DNA from: a virus | Virus record (IMG/VR): IMGVR_UViG_3300042691_003607 | Coordinates: 1-45,339 of that record | DNA length: 45,339 nt | Direction: 5' to 3' (one strand) | Part shown: positions 24,397 to 32,108 of the stretch, one piece after another | Layout: each line of letters opens with the position of its first letter | How positions within the stretch are numbered: the stretch's first letter is position 1 | Program-made: the position numbers and the translations under genes | The notes under the pieces: model-generated | Told to the model about the DNA's origin: nothing | Database searches by the model: none | What the model saw: the letters and a program-made list of their open reading frames with translations, nothing else

Positions 24397-26817
24397 TTAA
24401 AATGGTGGGTCATCACTTACTGCTTTCTTGCTCTTGATAATTATCCATCTACCTTGCTGGTCTCTGTCCTCCTCAGGCATCGTGCCTTCCTTGTACATCG
24501 CATAGGAGATAAGCCACTTGTAGAACTTGGTTCTACTGATACTCATCCTACCTCGAGGGCCGTAGTCAGGATACTCATCCACGAAGTTTGAATATAACTC
24601 GTTCTTGTATAATCTCGTGTCAGTCTGTAACATTACGTTTCGCTCTGCGCTGTCCACTAGCCCACACCACTCGATAAATTCATGGCAGGTTTCTGCAGAC
24701 AACTGGCGAATCTTTAGGTTCACAAACTTAGATTTCACAAGACCTGTCTTCAGGTAGTTGGTCAAGCAACTAATCATGTAGTTGTCAAACTCGCACCAGT
24801 CGTCATCGTTCCAGTCCCCAAACATCAACTTACCAAACTCATCCAGTGGCGTGTATTCTTTAGTGTAGTACTGATGCAACTCCAGTTCCCACTTACGTCT
24901 TGCGAATGAGTTACCAGCCCCCTTGATAGCGTAGTTTGTTGTAATGGCAATCTTAGGTGACTTGGAAAAAGGAATCTTGATAGCGTCCTTATTCTTCTTC
25001 TCTAGCGTAAGACCCTCAGTAACTACTGAGAACAATCGCTCGAAGTCAAAGTGCTTTCGCACATCATCGAAGCAAAGTATCTGCGTATCTGCTGACACCA
25101 ACTGATAAGCGAAGCTCCGCTCGAATGCGAAGGACTTGCCGTCAATCACCACCAGTTTCTTCATCTTGCTCAGGGCGTTCATCAACAATCCCTTTCCAGT
25201 TCCACCCTCAGGGTTATCGCTGATTACCTCATCGTTCAGAATCACAGCAGGACAGAACGATAAGTTCTTGTATCCGTGCAACAAGAATCCAATGGTGCTT
25301 TCCATTGATTGAATCCGTCCCTCGTCTCCACCGTTGATATTGCTCACGAACTTTTTGAAGTCACACTTTTGAGTCACACCGCACAGCGTGAAGTTCCTGT
25401 CAATCACGTGGTCTTTCCAAACATATCCACCCAAGTCCAAGTAGTCAAGCGTGCTAACGCCATCCTTAGTAATCTTGATTGCGCAGTTCTTGTAGTACAA
25501 GTAGGACGCATCCTTTGAATCTGCAATGAAGTAAATCTCAATGGTCGACAACATCGACAGAAACTCTTCCTTGAAGAAGCGTGTGTTGTCAGCGAAGTAG
25601 TTGTAGACTGCCACATCATCTAACTCCAGCAGGTGCGCAAGGACGAAGTCCTTAATCTCTTTCTCTGACGTATGGTCAATCAAGTTGTTGGTTACCTTGA
25701 CAAACACGTAGTTCTTGCCACCCTCAGGGCAGTACTTGTAGAAGCCATTGTCTTCTAGGAACTGCTTGAACTGAATGTGTATTATCTTGATGACCCCCTT
25801 ATCGTTTCTGTCCCAGAATGTCTGCTTGGCATTTTCCTCCTCGACTTTATTGAGGACTGATTCGATAGTCTCGCTATCCAAATTGGAGTCTTGCAGTTGG
25901 ATGCGTATCTCTTTTTTTGATACGCCACGTCTCAACTTTGCCTTGATGGTATTGATTCTCTCCTCGTCCTCGTAGTACTTTGTTCCAAAGTTGCCAGTGT
26001 TTCGGTACGCTGAATCAATCGTGATAGCAATCTCTCTGATGGTGAAATCATCTGTAGCGAACTGGTTCAGGACGTAGGACGCAAGGCTCTTGTTGATTCC
26101 AAAGTCATTGAATGCCATCGCAAGTACGTAGGTATTCTGATTGCGCTGTCCCTCGCTCATTGGATACTTCTTCTCCCACCACTTCACAAGTATCTCTACA
26201 ATCTTATTCTCGTCAGTGATGGGTATGGTAGCCTTATCCTTTGCTCGGTTAATCTCGGTGTACTCAGGCTCCTCTATTACATCCCAAATTGAAGAGTTCT
26301 CATTGACGTAAATTAAGGGGTCGTAGGACTCGTAACACACTCGGCTAAGGTTCTTACTCGTCTTATCGAAATAAGCGCTGTTAAAGTACTTCTCTAGGCT
26401 GTTAAAGAAACTTGTATGGTTCTCTGCATCTGCAGGAATCTTGACCAGTACTTTCAAGCCATTACCTGATGGAGAAATGAAGACTGAGAACACGTACTTG
26501 TTCTTGCTCAGGTTCTCCTTGTCCTGCAGTAGTTCTTTCTGCTTGGTGTATCCATCAAAGTCCAAGCATATCAATCCTGAGTGCTGGATAAGGGACGCAT
26601 CCGTTCTCTTGTTGAACGTACCGCTGAAGCATATCGCTGGCAACTGCTTCTTTAGTTCTTGTCTCTCGGGCTTACGTTTCTCTAATCTAATCTTCTTAAC
26701 CAAATCCTTAGTGGCACCTGCCCCCTCCTTAATCCTATCAAGGATTACGTGCACGTCACGGAAGAAAGGTGTGTCTGTATCTCTAATGCTTTGGAATATC
26801 GTTACTGTGTGTGTCAT
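24397..26817 (-). CDS. Primase-helicase with VirE/BT4734-like N-terminus and SF3-type helicase domain
   Basis: An 806-residue replication protein. Residues about 60-190 match the BT4734/VirE N-terminal, PrimPol-like domain: GLICLDFDGY (the D-x-D metal site) and ISPSGNGLKVLVK. Residues about 200-290 are a helical linker with the spacing of a PriCT-like domain. From about 500 an SF3/D5-type ATPase follows: NPEGGTGKGLLMNAL (Walker A, near 540), QILCFDDVRK (Walker B, near 580), IAITTNYAIKGAG (sensor-like Asn). A winged-helix-like C-terminus ends it. This architecture is typical of Bacteroidetes phages and elements and would prime and unwind DNA at the fork. It is the first gene after the iteron-bearing region at 26818-26990. 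Confidence 0.9.
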   Translation of the reverse strand: MTHTVTIFQSIRDTDTPFFRDVHVILDRIKEGAGATKDLVKKIRLEKRKPERQELKKQLPAICFSGTFNKRTDASLIQHSGLICLDFDGYTKQKELLQDKENLSKNKYVFSVFISPSGNGLKVLVKIPADAENHTSFFNSLEKYFNSAYFDKTSKNLSRVCYESYDPLIYVNENSSIWDVIEEPEYTEINRAKDKATIPITDENKIVEILVKWWEKKYPMSEGQRNQNTYVLAMAFNDFGINKSLASYVLNQFATDDFTIREIAITIDSAYRNTGNFGTKYYEDEERINTIKAKLRRGVSKKEIRIQLQDSNLDSETIESVLNKVEEENAKQTFWDRNDKGVIKIIHIQFKQFLEDNGFYKYCPEGGKNYVFVKVTNNLIDHTSEKEIKDFVLAHLLELDDVAVYNYFADNTRFFKEEFLSMLSTIEIYFIADSKDASYLYYKNCAIKITKDGVSTLDYLDLGGYVWKDHVIDRNFTLCGVTQKCDFKKFVSNINGGDEGRIQSMESTIGFLLHGYKNLSFCPAVILNDEVISDNPEGGTGKGLLMNALSKMKKLVVIDGKSFAFERSFAYQLVSADTQILCFDDVRKHFDFERLFSVVTEGLTLEKKNKDAIKIPFSKSPKIAITTNYAIKGAGNSFARRKWELELHQYYTKEYTPLDEFGKLMFGDWNDDDWCEFDNYMISCLTNYLKTGLVKSKFVNLKIRQLSAETCHEFIEWCGLVDSAERNVMLQTDTRLYKNELYSNFVDEYPDYGPRGRMSISRTKFYKWLISYAMYKEGTMPEEDRDQQGRWIIIKSKKAVSDDPPF

Positions 26818-26998
26818 ACTATGTCGTTTTTATGTCGATTCTATGTCGGTTTTAATTACCTAACTATCTGATTACTAATACTAATGTCAATAATGTCGAT
26901 TTTATTCTTAAATTTTAATTAAAAAAAAAGAATAAGAAGAGAATATGTATATAGAAGAATATGGGAAAATACATTGACATTTTCGTCAGGGACTGGAG
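26818..26998 (-). promoter_or_regulatory. AT-rich iteron region, origin or operator candidate 1
   Basis: Four ATGTCG repeats (26821, 26832, 26843, 26893) and two ATGTCA variants (26884, and inverted at 26975-26980) lie in very AT-rich DNA directly upstream of the primase-helicase gene. At 26948-26970 is a 23-base element (TATATAGAAGAATA then NGGGAAAAT) found again with one mismatch at 37277-37299. The repeats are 11 bp apart at the start (26821, 26832, 26843), about one helical turn. This arrangement suits a replication origin or an operator for the operon; no -7 box is visible here. Confidence 0.6.
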
Positions 26999-27000
26999 GT

Positions 27001-27026
27001 AAAAAAAGGGAGAGTATATACTCCCC
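27001..27026 (-). terminator. Rho-independent terminator after SSB-like gene
   Basis: Read on the minus strand: GGG, GAGTATATACTC, CCC with one bulge on each side, followed by TTTTTTT. It lies about 27 bases past the SSB-like stop and separates that operon from the iteron region. Confidence 0.8.
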
Positions 27027-27053
27027 CTATTCTTAGTTCTAAAATGGGTTAGA

Positions 27054-27365
27054 TTAGAACGGTAGGTCACCATCATCCTCAGGCTCAGGTAAGACAATCT
27101 TTTCTCTTGGTGTCTCCTTCGGCTTCGCCTGTGCTCTTGGTGTCTCGCCATCCTTAACTGGCTCATACGTATCTAACTCAACGTAATGATTGCCACTGCG
27201 GGCAGTCTTGATATTGAGGTTGACCCAGCCATTTTTCTCGTACTCCCTGATAAATGCTACTGCATCGTCAGACTTGATTGATAGCCTACCGACTACAAAG
27301 TCAGGAGCCTTTTCGTTTCTCTTGAATGAGAAACCTTCTGCAAAGATTTTTTCATCTTGTGCCAT
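27054..27365 (-). CDS. Single-stranded DNA-binding protein-like
   Basis: A 103-residue protein. The N-terminal 70 residues are strand-rich and basic-aromatic (FAEGFSFKRNEKAPDFVVGRLSI, then GWVNLNIKTARSGNHYVEL), fitting a small OB-like ssDNA-binding domain. After a Pro/Lys/Glu linker it ends in an acidic tip EDDGDLPF, equivalent to the DDDIPF tip with which SSB proteins recruit replication partners. The tip is the strongest evidence. It lies in the recombination/replication operon and has its own terminator. The OB fold itself is inferred. Confidence 0.7.
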   Translation of the reverse strand: MAQDEKIFAEGFSFKRNEKAPDFVVGRLSIKSDDAVAFIREYEKNGWVNLNIKTARSGNHYVELDTYEPVKDGETPRAQAKPKETPREKIVLPEPEDDGDLPF

Positions 27366-27448
27366 AGTATAAATTGTTTTTGTATGCCTCAGTCTGTTTT
27401 AACCAACCACCCACCTCTGAGGCTAAGCGTATGATTGGTTTATCACTT

Positions 27449-27742
27449 CTAGTTAAATTGATTTTTCATTGCAATTAAAGAATCAAACATTGGCTTTTCC
27501 TTTGTGACTCTTTCACAATAAACAACAATGTTCTCCATTTTTCTATCAATAGAAATAACTTCGTATGTTCCAAAGTTGTGTTCAAACACTGTCCCTACAG
27601 GAATTAAAAAAGGAGAACATCTATGGTCAAAACCATTGTCATCAACCAATAAGTATTCGACAAGATATTTATCATCTTCTCCATCTTTAAACATTGTCAA
27701 TGCATCAAAATTTTTCATACTCCCAAAACTAAAATTTTCCAT
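27449..27742 (-). CDS. Protein of unknown function (97 aa)
   Basis: A 97-residue, mostly strand-forming, Asp/Phe-rich protein. Its middle (FLIPVGTVFEHNFGTYEVISID) looks like a small beta-barrel. It has higher AT content than its neighbours and is separated by short gaps (about 83 bases before the SSB-like gene, 27 bases from the exonuclease), which may mean a recent insertion. No family recognised. Confidence 0.6.
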   Translation of the reverse strand: MENFSFGSMKNFDALTMFKDGEDDKYLVEYLLVDDNGFDHRCSPFLIPVGTVFEHNFGTYEVISIDRKMENIVVYCERVTKEKPMFDSLIAMKNQFN

Positions 27743-27769
27743 AGTTATTTTATTTAAGTTGTTAATTGA

Positions 27770-28543
27770 TTAAAATAGATACTCGTCAATGTAATAGTTG
27801 GCAATATCATCTGATGGATTGGAGCCGAAGTACTTGTTGTACATCTCGATTGCTCGGCTAACTTTAGCCTCACCACCCTTGACAAAGTCATCTGTAGGCC
27901 TGAAGATACCCAGCACTCCAGTTCCTTTGTCAATCACATAAAACACCAAAGGCTTACCGAATAACTCCTGATAGATATAGCACTGCGAGTCGTAGTTGTA
28001 AGACTTAGCAGACCACTTGAACTTATGAATGTCACTGGTAGTCTTCAAGTCAATCACCGAATCGTCAGTGACAATGTCAGCCTTACCCTTCCACATCATC
28101 CCCTGAATCAATCCCACAGCAGGGGTCTCGTACTGATTGCCCTTCTTGTAGATTTCATCGTAGAATGCAATGTTGCCATTGATGATATTTACTAGCGCCT
28201 GAATCTCATCTTGCTCCTTCTTGAGCATACAGAACGGCAAGTTGTTGGTCTCACAGAACGCCTTGTACTCTTTGGTAGTACGGGTGCTGACATCCACAGC
28301 AGGCATTGACTTAGCCTTCTCAGGCTCCAAGATTAACTGGTGAAAGTAACGTCCATCCATGAACGCTTTGTTGTCCTCACGGGTCTTGCCGAAGTCCTGA
28401 GGATTATTCAACAAGACTCCAATGTCGGAATTGGAAAGGTAGCCCCTTCCAATCCCATTGTAGTACTCGTTGTCATCTTTTAACTGAGCCAAGATATTTG
28501 GCGTATCTGTAAGGTCGATAGTTTCTAGTAGGGTCTTCATCAT
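27770..28543 (-). CDS. RecE/Exo VIII-type PD-(D/E)XK exonuclease
   Basis: A 257-residue nuclease of the YqaJ/RecE-like group. It has the helix GYLSNSDIGVLLNNPQDF and the block AFMDGRYFHQLILEPE (the G-x-x-x-H motif), then the active site GMMWKGKADIVTDDSVIDLKTT, where D of KADIV and D-x-K of IDLKT form the metal site. A later Q in YDSQCYIYQ matches the conserved Q-x-x-x-Y. It would resect double-stranded ends for the annealing protein encoded next to it; the two genes overlap by four bases. Confidence 0.9.
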   Translation of the reverse strand: MMKTLLETIDLTDTPNILAQLKDDNEYYNGIGRGYLSNSDIGVLLNNPQDFGKTREDNKAFMDGRYFHQLILEPEKAKSMPAVDVSTRTTKEYKAFCETNNLPFCMLKKEQDEIQALVNIINGNIAFYDEIYKKGNQYETPAVGLIQGMMWKGKADIVTDDSVIDLKTTSDIHKFKWSAKSYNYDSQCYIYQELFGKPLVFYVIDKGTGVLGIFRPTDDFVKGGEAKVSRAIEMYNKYFGSNPSDDIANYYIDEYLF

Positions 28544-29172
28544 TTAGCATTTACAAGGTTAGCAATTTCTTTCTTTAACTCAGTACTAATTTTATACTTG
28601 CGTACAAGTTGGGCTCCAATCTTCTCGACACCCATAGCCTTGTTCTTAGTCACGTAGTCAACCACAGCCTGCCAGTTGTCGGTGCCCTTCTCGAGTTCAA
28701 TCAACTCCTTCTGCACCGAAGGTTTTGGCTCAGGCTTTTTAGCGACCTCGGTCTCAGGCAAGTCCTCTCCAGCATAAATGTAAATCCCCAAGCCAAACAT
28801 CGCTAGGTTCTTAACCAAGCATCGCATGAGGGTCTTGTTAATGTCGAATGTCGTAGCCGCATCCACGGTCTTAGCGCCGTACTTGGTGGCGTACTCGTAG
28901 GACTGCTTCTTCATTGACTTGTTCTTGCCATCCATTACTGGCAACCACATCTCTAGGGTCTCACCCTCGATAGTAACCGTGGTATGGCACATGAAACCAA
29001 GCGCCTCATCGTACTCCGTCTCCAAGATTTTGTACGTAGCGTCAGGGCACGCTCTCTTTGTCTCAGACCAAGCCCACGCCCAAGACAGGTACGTCAGGTT
29101 GTCCTTCTTCTCAACGTGCTCATTGACGTTGATTGCCGATAGTCTTTCAAAGACTGTTTGCTTTTTTTCCAT
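28540..29172 (-). CDS. Single-strand annealing protein, DUF1071/Sak3 type
   Basis: A 210-residue recombinase-mediator protein. The N-terminal LTYLSWAWAWSETKRACPDATY and the MDGKNKSMKK block plus INKTLMRCLVKNLAMFGLGIYIYAGEDLPE are the hallmarks of DUF1071 annealing proteins, grouped with the Sak3 class of phage recombinases. The C-terminus is a helical tail with many Glu/Lys. It is encoded directly upstream of, and coupled to, the RecE-type exonuclease, the usual exonuclease-annealing pair. Its leader carries the A-rich AATCAAATCAAATC tract. Confidence 0.9.
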   Translation of the reverse strand: MEKKQTVFERLSAINVNEHVEKKDNLTYLSWAWAWSETKRACPDATYKILETEYDEALGFMCHTTVTIEGETLEMWLPVMDGKNKSMKKQSYEYATKYGAKTVDAATTFDINKTLMRCLVKNLAMFGLGIYIYAGEDLPETEVAKKPEPKPSVQKELIELEKGTDNWQAVVDYVTKNKAMGVEKIGAQLVRKYKISTELKKEIANLVNAK

Positions 29173-29199
29173 TTGATTTGATTTGATTGATTTGATTGA

Positions 29200-29502
29200 T
29201 TAAATAAATACTGCACGTTCTACATCCTTGATTACCGACAGGTAGTCCTTATCATCTGCAATCCTTTGCTCCACTGCTGATATGCCGTGGATTATTGAGG
29301 AATGCTTGACGTTATTGCCAGCCTCGTTCATGTACCGCTGAATGTAGGTGATTTGCATCGGCCTCTTGGAACATAGGTAATAAACCATGTGACGGGCATC
29401 AACGAACTCACGCCTCTTAGTCTTAGAGTAAAACTCCTCTTGAGTAATGTTGAACATACTGGTGACACGCTCAACGTACTGATTAAAAACATCCTGCTTC
29501 AT
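29200..29502 (-). CDS. DnaA domain IV-like DNA-binding protein (100 aa)
   Basis: A second stand-alone homologue of DnaA domain IV. VDARHMVYYLC (34-44) aligns with the conserved V-x-A-R helix, then ITYIQRYMNEAGNNVKHSSIIHG (51-73) with the helix-turn-helix and DHTTVLHA-like signature; the Asp is changed to Lys and the following residues are HSS. There is no ATPase domain. It begins the recombination operon just downstream of a good minus-strand promoter. It probably binds a DNA site in the phage genome, perhaps one of the iteron regions. Confidence 0.75.
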   Translation of the reverse strand: MKQDVFNQYVERVTSMFNITQEEFYSKTKRREFVDARHMVYYLCSKRPMQITYIQRYMNEAGNNVKHSSIIHGISAVEQRIADDKDYLSVIKDVERAVFI

Positions 29503-29521
29503 AAATCATTTTGGTTTGGAA

Positions 29522-29554
29522 CAAATATAGTTAATATGTTCATACATTGTTCAA
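29522..29554 (-). promoter_or_regulatory. Bacteroidetes-type promoter on the minus strand
   Basis: On the minus strand TATATTTG (29529-29522) is preceded after 22 bases by TTG (29554-29552). The leader runs about 20 bases to the ATG at 29502. It would drive the second DnaA-like gene and the recombination operon. Confidence 0.7.
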
Positions 29555-29797
29555 TTATTTATTAATTATTTTTGTAAATAATTCCAACTCCACATCGTCT
29601 AGGTGAAAGCCACGTATGTCATCGTTGAAATAAAACTCTGCTGTATTTAGAACCTGAATGTCGAATCCTGCAATGTTATACGTGATTACGTCCGTACATT
29701 TGTCGTGGAGGATTGCATTAGGATTCTTCTCAAGATAGGTCTCCACGTTTGTGAAGCGTCCTGAGTTACTGAATAACTCGAAAGGTGATTTGTCCAT
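29555..29797 (-). CDS. Protein of unknown function (80 aa)
   Basis: I chose the ATG at 29797 because it follows an A-rich leader, while the upstream in-frame start lies in the tandem repeat. The product is 80 residues, strand-rich with an acidic C-terminal half (HLDDVELELFTKIINK). A tandem 11-bp repeat precedes it. No family recognised. Confidence 0.6.
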   Translation of the reverse strand: MDKSPFELFSNSGRFTNVETYLEKNPNAILHDKCTDVITYNIAGFDIQVLNTAEFYFNDDIRGFHLDDVELELFTKIINK

Positions 29798-29818
29798 GTT
29801 GTTGTTAATTTGATTAAA

Positions 29819-29840
29819 TTTCGTACAAATTTCGTACAAA
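29819..29840 (-). repeat. Tandem 11-bp repeat upstream of a small gene
   Basis: TTTCGTACAAA occurs twice in direct tandem, and each copy is itself nearly palindromic (TTTGTACGAAA on the other strand). It sits about 20 bases upstream of the ATG at 29797, so a repressor or activator site is plausible. Confidence 0.5.
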
Positions 29841-29844
29841 TAAT

Positions 29845-30153
29845 TTACTTATCCAATTCTGATTTCAACTTTTGTATGTACAGCGTAGCATCCATCAACT
29901 CCTCCTGCAAATGATTGAGCCACTCAACTAAGGTGGCTTTGTTCTCATCAAGTGTAGTACCATACTTGTCTATCCCAACTTGTGACCTAGTGTCAAATTT
30001 GTTGACCACTCTCTCAACTATAGGGTCTTGGAATCTTTTAATACTCTTGGCCTCTTCCAAGTACACATCTAAATCCTTATCTGATAGTTTGAATCCATCC
30101 TCGAGGTGATGCCTTATCCTACTCTCCAGCCAGTCAATCGGTGTTAGTCTCAT
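29845..30153 (-). CDS. MazG-like / phage nucleotide pyrophosphohydrolase-like protein
   Basis: A 102-residue helical protein with a DKYGTTL motif (SQVGIDKYGTTLDENKATLVEWL) followed by NHLQEELMDATLYIQKL. The E-E-x-x-D-A of the last helix matches the metal-binding E-x-x-E/E-x-x-D helices of MazG-type nucleotide pyrophosphohydrolases, a pattern common in phage proteins that may hydrolyse non-canonical dNTPs. Only one such helix is clear, so enzymatic activity is uncertain. It overlaps the next upstream gene by four bases. Confidence 0.55.
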   Translation of the reverse strand: MRLTPIDWLESRIRHHLEDGFKLSDKDLDVYLEEAKSIKRFQDPIVERVVNKFDTRSQVGIDKYGTTLDENKATLVEWLNHLQEELMDATLYIQKLKSELDK

Positions 30154-30467
30154 TCTATTTGTTTTTCCTCAAGGTTTAAATCAATTGCTATATCTTGAAT
30201 TATTTCCCATACATTTTCCATTATATAGTTATTTGTAAGCGCATCGTATAACACACCCTGAGCCACCTCCTCCGAGCAGTTGTAGTTCGACATTACATCG
30301 TCTACGTGCCACAGGTTTTTAACAAAGTACCCGTTCTTCTCCAGCAATTCTCTTGCCTGACTGACATCTTTAAGTTTTTTTCTAGTCTCCTTGAGTTGCT
30401 CTCTCAGGTAGTCGACCTCAAGGTTGGCCATCATTAGCCCGCTGTTTTGTGTTTGATTCTTTGACAT
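30150..30467 (-). CDS. Coiled-coil protein of unknown function (105 aa)
   Basis: A 105-residue protein with a coiled-coil segment (LEVDYLREQLKETRKKLKD) followed by a globular helical part containing LWHVDDVMSNYNCSEEVAQGVL. That block reads as a conserved phage segment, but I know no function for it. It overlaps the downstream gene (ATGA) and the small membrane-protein frame upstream. Confidence 0.6.
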   Translation of the reverse strand: MSKNQTQNSGLMMANLEVDYLREQLKETRKKLKDVSQARELLEKNGYFVKNLWHVDDVMSNYNCSEEVAQGVLYDALTNNYIMENVWEIIQDIAIDLNLEEKQIE

Positions 30468-30601
30468 AGTTGTTTGGTTTGTTTATATAATACATAAATG
30501 AAAAGTCCCACGTGCAAGCCAACGTAAATTGTTATCGCAAGAGGGACAGACAAGAGGAAGAATTTAGCCAACTCTCCCACTACGTAGAGACTCCTTTTCA
30601 T
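30434..30601 (-). CDS. Small membrane protein (55 aa)
   Basis: I found this frame by reading the minus strand. The ATG at 30601 overlaps the stop of the upstream gene in ATGA fashion, and the stop at 30434 lies inside the start of the next gene. The product has one hydrophobic helix (FFLLSVPLAITIYVGLHVG, about residues 14-35) and a basic C-terminus (QTKQLCQRIKHKTAG). It may be a small holin-like or membrane-associated protein. Confidence 0.55.
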   Translation of the reverse strand: MKRSLYVVGELAKFFLLSVPLAITIYVGLHVGLFIYVLYKQTKQLCQRIKHKTAG

Positions 30602-30759
30602 ACCATAGCGTTTTTGTTTTTAGTGAATAGATTAACCAATACTTTGCTCAGTCCATACAGCAGTGTCCCACAGAACGCCACCACACAGAAAGCCCAAAAA
30701 GAAAAGATTACTTGGATACCTGAGTCCATCTGCAGGACATCATTGATAATTGTCTCCAT
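30598..30759 (-). CDS. Small membrane protein (53 aa)
   Basis: A 53-residue frame starting with ATG at 30759, 28 bases downstream of the hammerhead ribozyme at 30787-30837, and ending in an ATGA overlap with the next small membrane gene. It has a hydrophobic segment (IQVIFSFWAFCVVAFCGTLL, about residues 15-35). With the next gene it forms a pair of single-span proteins. Function unknown. Confidence 0.55.
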   Translation of the reverse strand: METIINDVLQMDSGIQVIFSFWAFCVVAFCGTLLYGLSKVLVNLFTKNKNAMV

Positions 30760-30786
30760 CTTGAAAATAGTTAGGTTGAATAATTT

Positions 30787-30837
30787 GCTGTTTCATCTTT
30801 TCAGAATCGTCAGTCAGGACACACATCCTGATACAGC
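30787..30837 (-). ncRNA. Hammerhead ribozyme A (type III), minus strand
   Basis: Read 5' to 3' on the minus strand: GCUGUA with cleavage after A (30832/30831), stem I UCAGGA with loop UGUGUG and UCCUGA, the invariant core CUGACGA, stem II UUCU-GAAA-AGAU, then GAAAC and AGC. Stem III pairs GCUGU with ACAGC. All catalytic core positions of the hammerhead (CUGANGA and GAAA, cleavage triplet GUH) are present. Stem I closes with a hexaloop and stem III is open, hence type III. It lies between the 363-aa gene and the small membrane gene at 30759. Confidence 0.85.
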
Positions 30838-30858
30838 AGGGCAGTGTCTTATGAACTC

Positions 30859-30874
30859 GTGTCTTTGAAGACAC
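30859..30874. repeat. 16-bp palindrome GTGTCTT-TG-AAGACAC
   Basis: Perfect 7+2+7 inverted repeat upstream of hammerhead A in the transcript sense. A half-site AAGACAC recurs closer to the ribozyme (30844-30850). It shares the flank CTCGCA with the copy at 33936. Confidence 0.85.
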
Positions 30875-30905
30875 TCGCACATGAAGAACACCACCCTGAG
30901 AGAGA

Positions 30906-31997
30906 CTAAGGCTGGAATCGTAGAACCTCATTCTCAGTGAACCACTCACCGCAACCGCTACAGTGGTAGTTCGAGAACCCATCGTGCTCCAAGTCGTGGA
31001 AACATTCGACACAGACAGGCTTCTCATTGTAAATATCAAACTCGCAATCATCACACTCATCCTCAATGAAGTCAAGCAAGTTCAACTGGTACTTGTTGAC
31101 CGCAAACTTGGTCTCCTTCTTGTCTTGTTGCTCGTAGTACCATGTGTTGACTGGCTCCTGAACGTAGGACGTATGGAGCATATTACCCACACTGGTCTCT
31201 TTGATATTGAAGTAAATCCAGCACGTCAACTCCTTGCCCTTCACAACCACTGGTATCTGCTTGCGCTTGTACCAATTCGGGTGCCCCTCCAACTTGTCCA
31301 ACTCCGACAGCACTGGGTCGCTTACCTTGAACACGTCCACCACCACATTGTACCCTTTTCCACGCTCCTCAATCAAGTAAGGTAGACCCTTGATAACAAG
31401 CGGGTACTTTTCTTTGGTCTTGCCTGCGCCCACGTGCTTGGAGCCAGTCAAGTAGCGATTGTAATTGTTGTAACCCTTCTTAAGGGTGCCATACACAGCA
31501 ACCAAGTTGTCCTCAAGGACATTGGCCTTGCTGAACCACACACCATCACGCTGTGTCCACAGGTGCTTGTTGTAAATCTGAAAAGTCCTGCTGTGCGTGT
31601 TGACAGTGACGAATCTGCACTCATACTGCTCTAATTCTTTTTTCCACTTGTGTCGTGGTATTCTACCTAGACTCTCAGCCAACACACGTGAGTCGCTCTT
31701 GAATGCGTTGCCCAGCCCACGGATGGTGCCGTTCATCATCAACCACTCCTGCTTGTTGTCACCACACACGAAAGGGTGCGTGTTGTACTTGTTGACCGCT
31801 CCGATAGTAGCGTACCTGAAGTGAGCAATAAAGGGTCGGTCTGTAAATAGAACCTTGTACTCATTTGATTTGTGGTAGGTGACCTCAAAGGTGTCCAACC
31901 AAATTACACCCAGTCCATGAGGGTTGATACGTGATGAAGTCTTGGCGACCTCCTGAGGCAGTTGCTTGCCTGTCTGCTTGATAATGATTACACACAT
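30906..31997 (-). CDS. Class II glutamine amidotransferase fused to GGCT/AIG2-like domain and zinc ribbon
   Basis: A 363-residue fusion. Residues 1-165 are an Ntn-type class II amidotransferase: Cys2 as the N-terminal nucleophile, HFRYATIG (59-66), NTHPF (72-76) and MMNGTI (87-92; the usual His-Asn-Gly has Met). Residues about 166-285 are a gamma-glutamyl cyclotransferase/AIG2-like domain: AVYGTLKKG (167-175) and LDKLEGHP with the candidate catalytic Glu (237). Residues about 315-360 hold CDDC, CVEC and CSGCGEWF, a zinc ribbon. This pairs enzymes that release ammonia from glutamine and cut gamma-glutamyl bonds, next to an amidoligase at 34725. It has its own promoter and leader palindrome. 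Confidence 0.85.
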   Translation of the reverse strand: MCVIIIKQTGKQLPQEVAKTSSRINPHGLGVIWLDTFEVTYHKSNEYKVLFTDRPFIAHFRYATIGAVNKYNTHPFVCGDNKQEWLMMNGTIRGLGNAFKSDSRVLAESLGRIPRHKWKKELEQYECRFVTVNTHSRTFQIYNKHLWTQRDGVWFSKANVLEDNLVAVYGTLKKGYNNYNRYLTGSKHVGAGKTKEKYPLVIKGLPYLIEERGKGYNVVVDVFKVSDPVLSELDKLEGHPNWYKRKQIPVVVKGKELTCWIYFNIKETSVGNMLHTSYVQEPVNTWYYEQQDKKETKFAVNKYQLNLLDFIEDECDDCEFDIYNEKPVCVECFHDLEHDGFSNYHCSGCGEWFTENEVLRFQP

Positions 31998-32019
31998 AAA
32001 TTGATTTGATTTGTGGGCA

Positions 32020-32035
32020 GTGTCTTTGAAGACAC
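32020..32035. repeat. 16-bp palindrome GTGTCTT-TG-AAGACAC
   Basis: Perfect copy in the leader of the amidotransferase-fusion gene, between its promoter and ATG. Confidence 0.85.
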
Positions 32036-32070
32036 AGAACCCGATTAGATTGAATTGAACGAATAATGAA

Positions 32071-32101
32071 CAAAGGTACTACAAGATTTGAACATCTCCA
32101 A
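32071..32101 (-). promoter_or_regulatory. Bacteroidetes-type promoter on the minus strand
   Basis: On the minus strand TTTG (TTG at 32101-32099) is followed after 20 bases by TACCTTTG (32078-32071), a close match to TTTG-N19-TAnnTTTG. It precedes the 363-aa gene with a roughly 70-base leader that contains a palindrome copy. Confidence 0.75.
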
Positions 32102-32108
32102 ATTTAGG

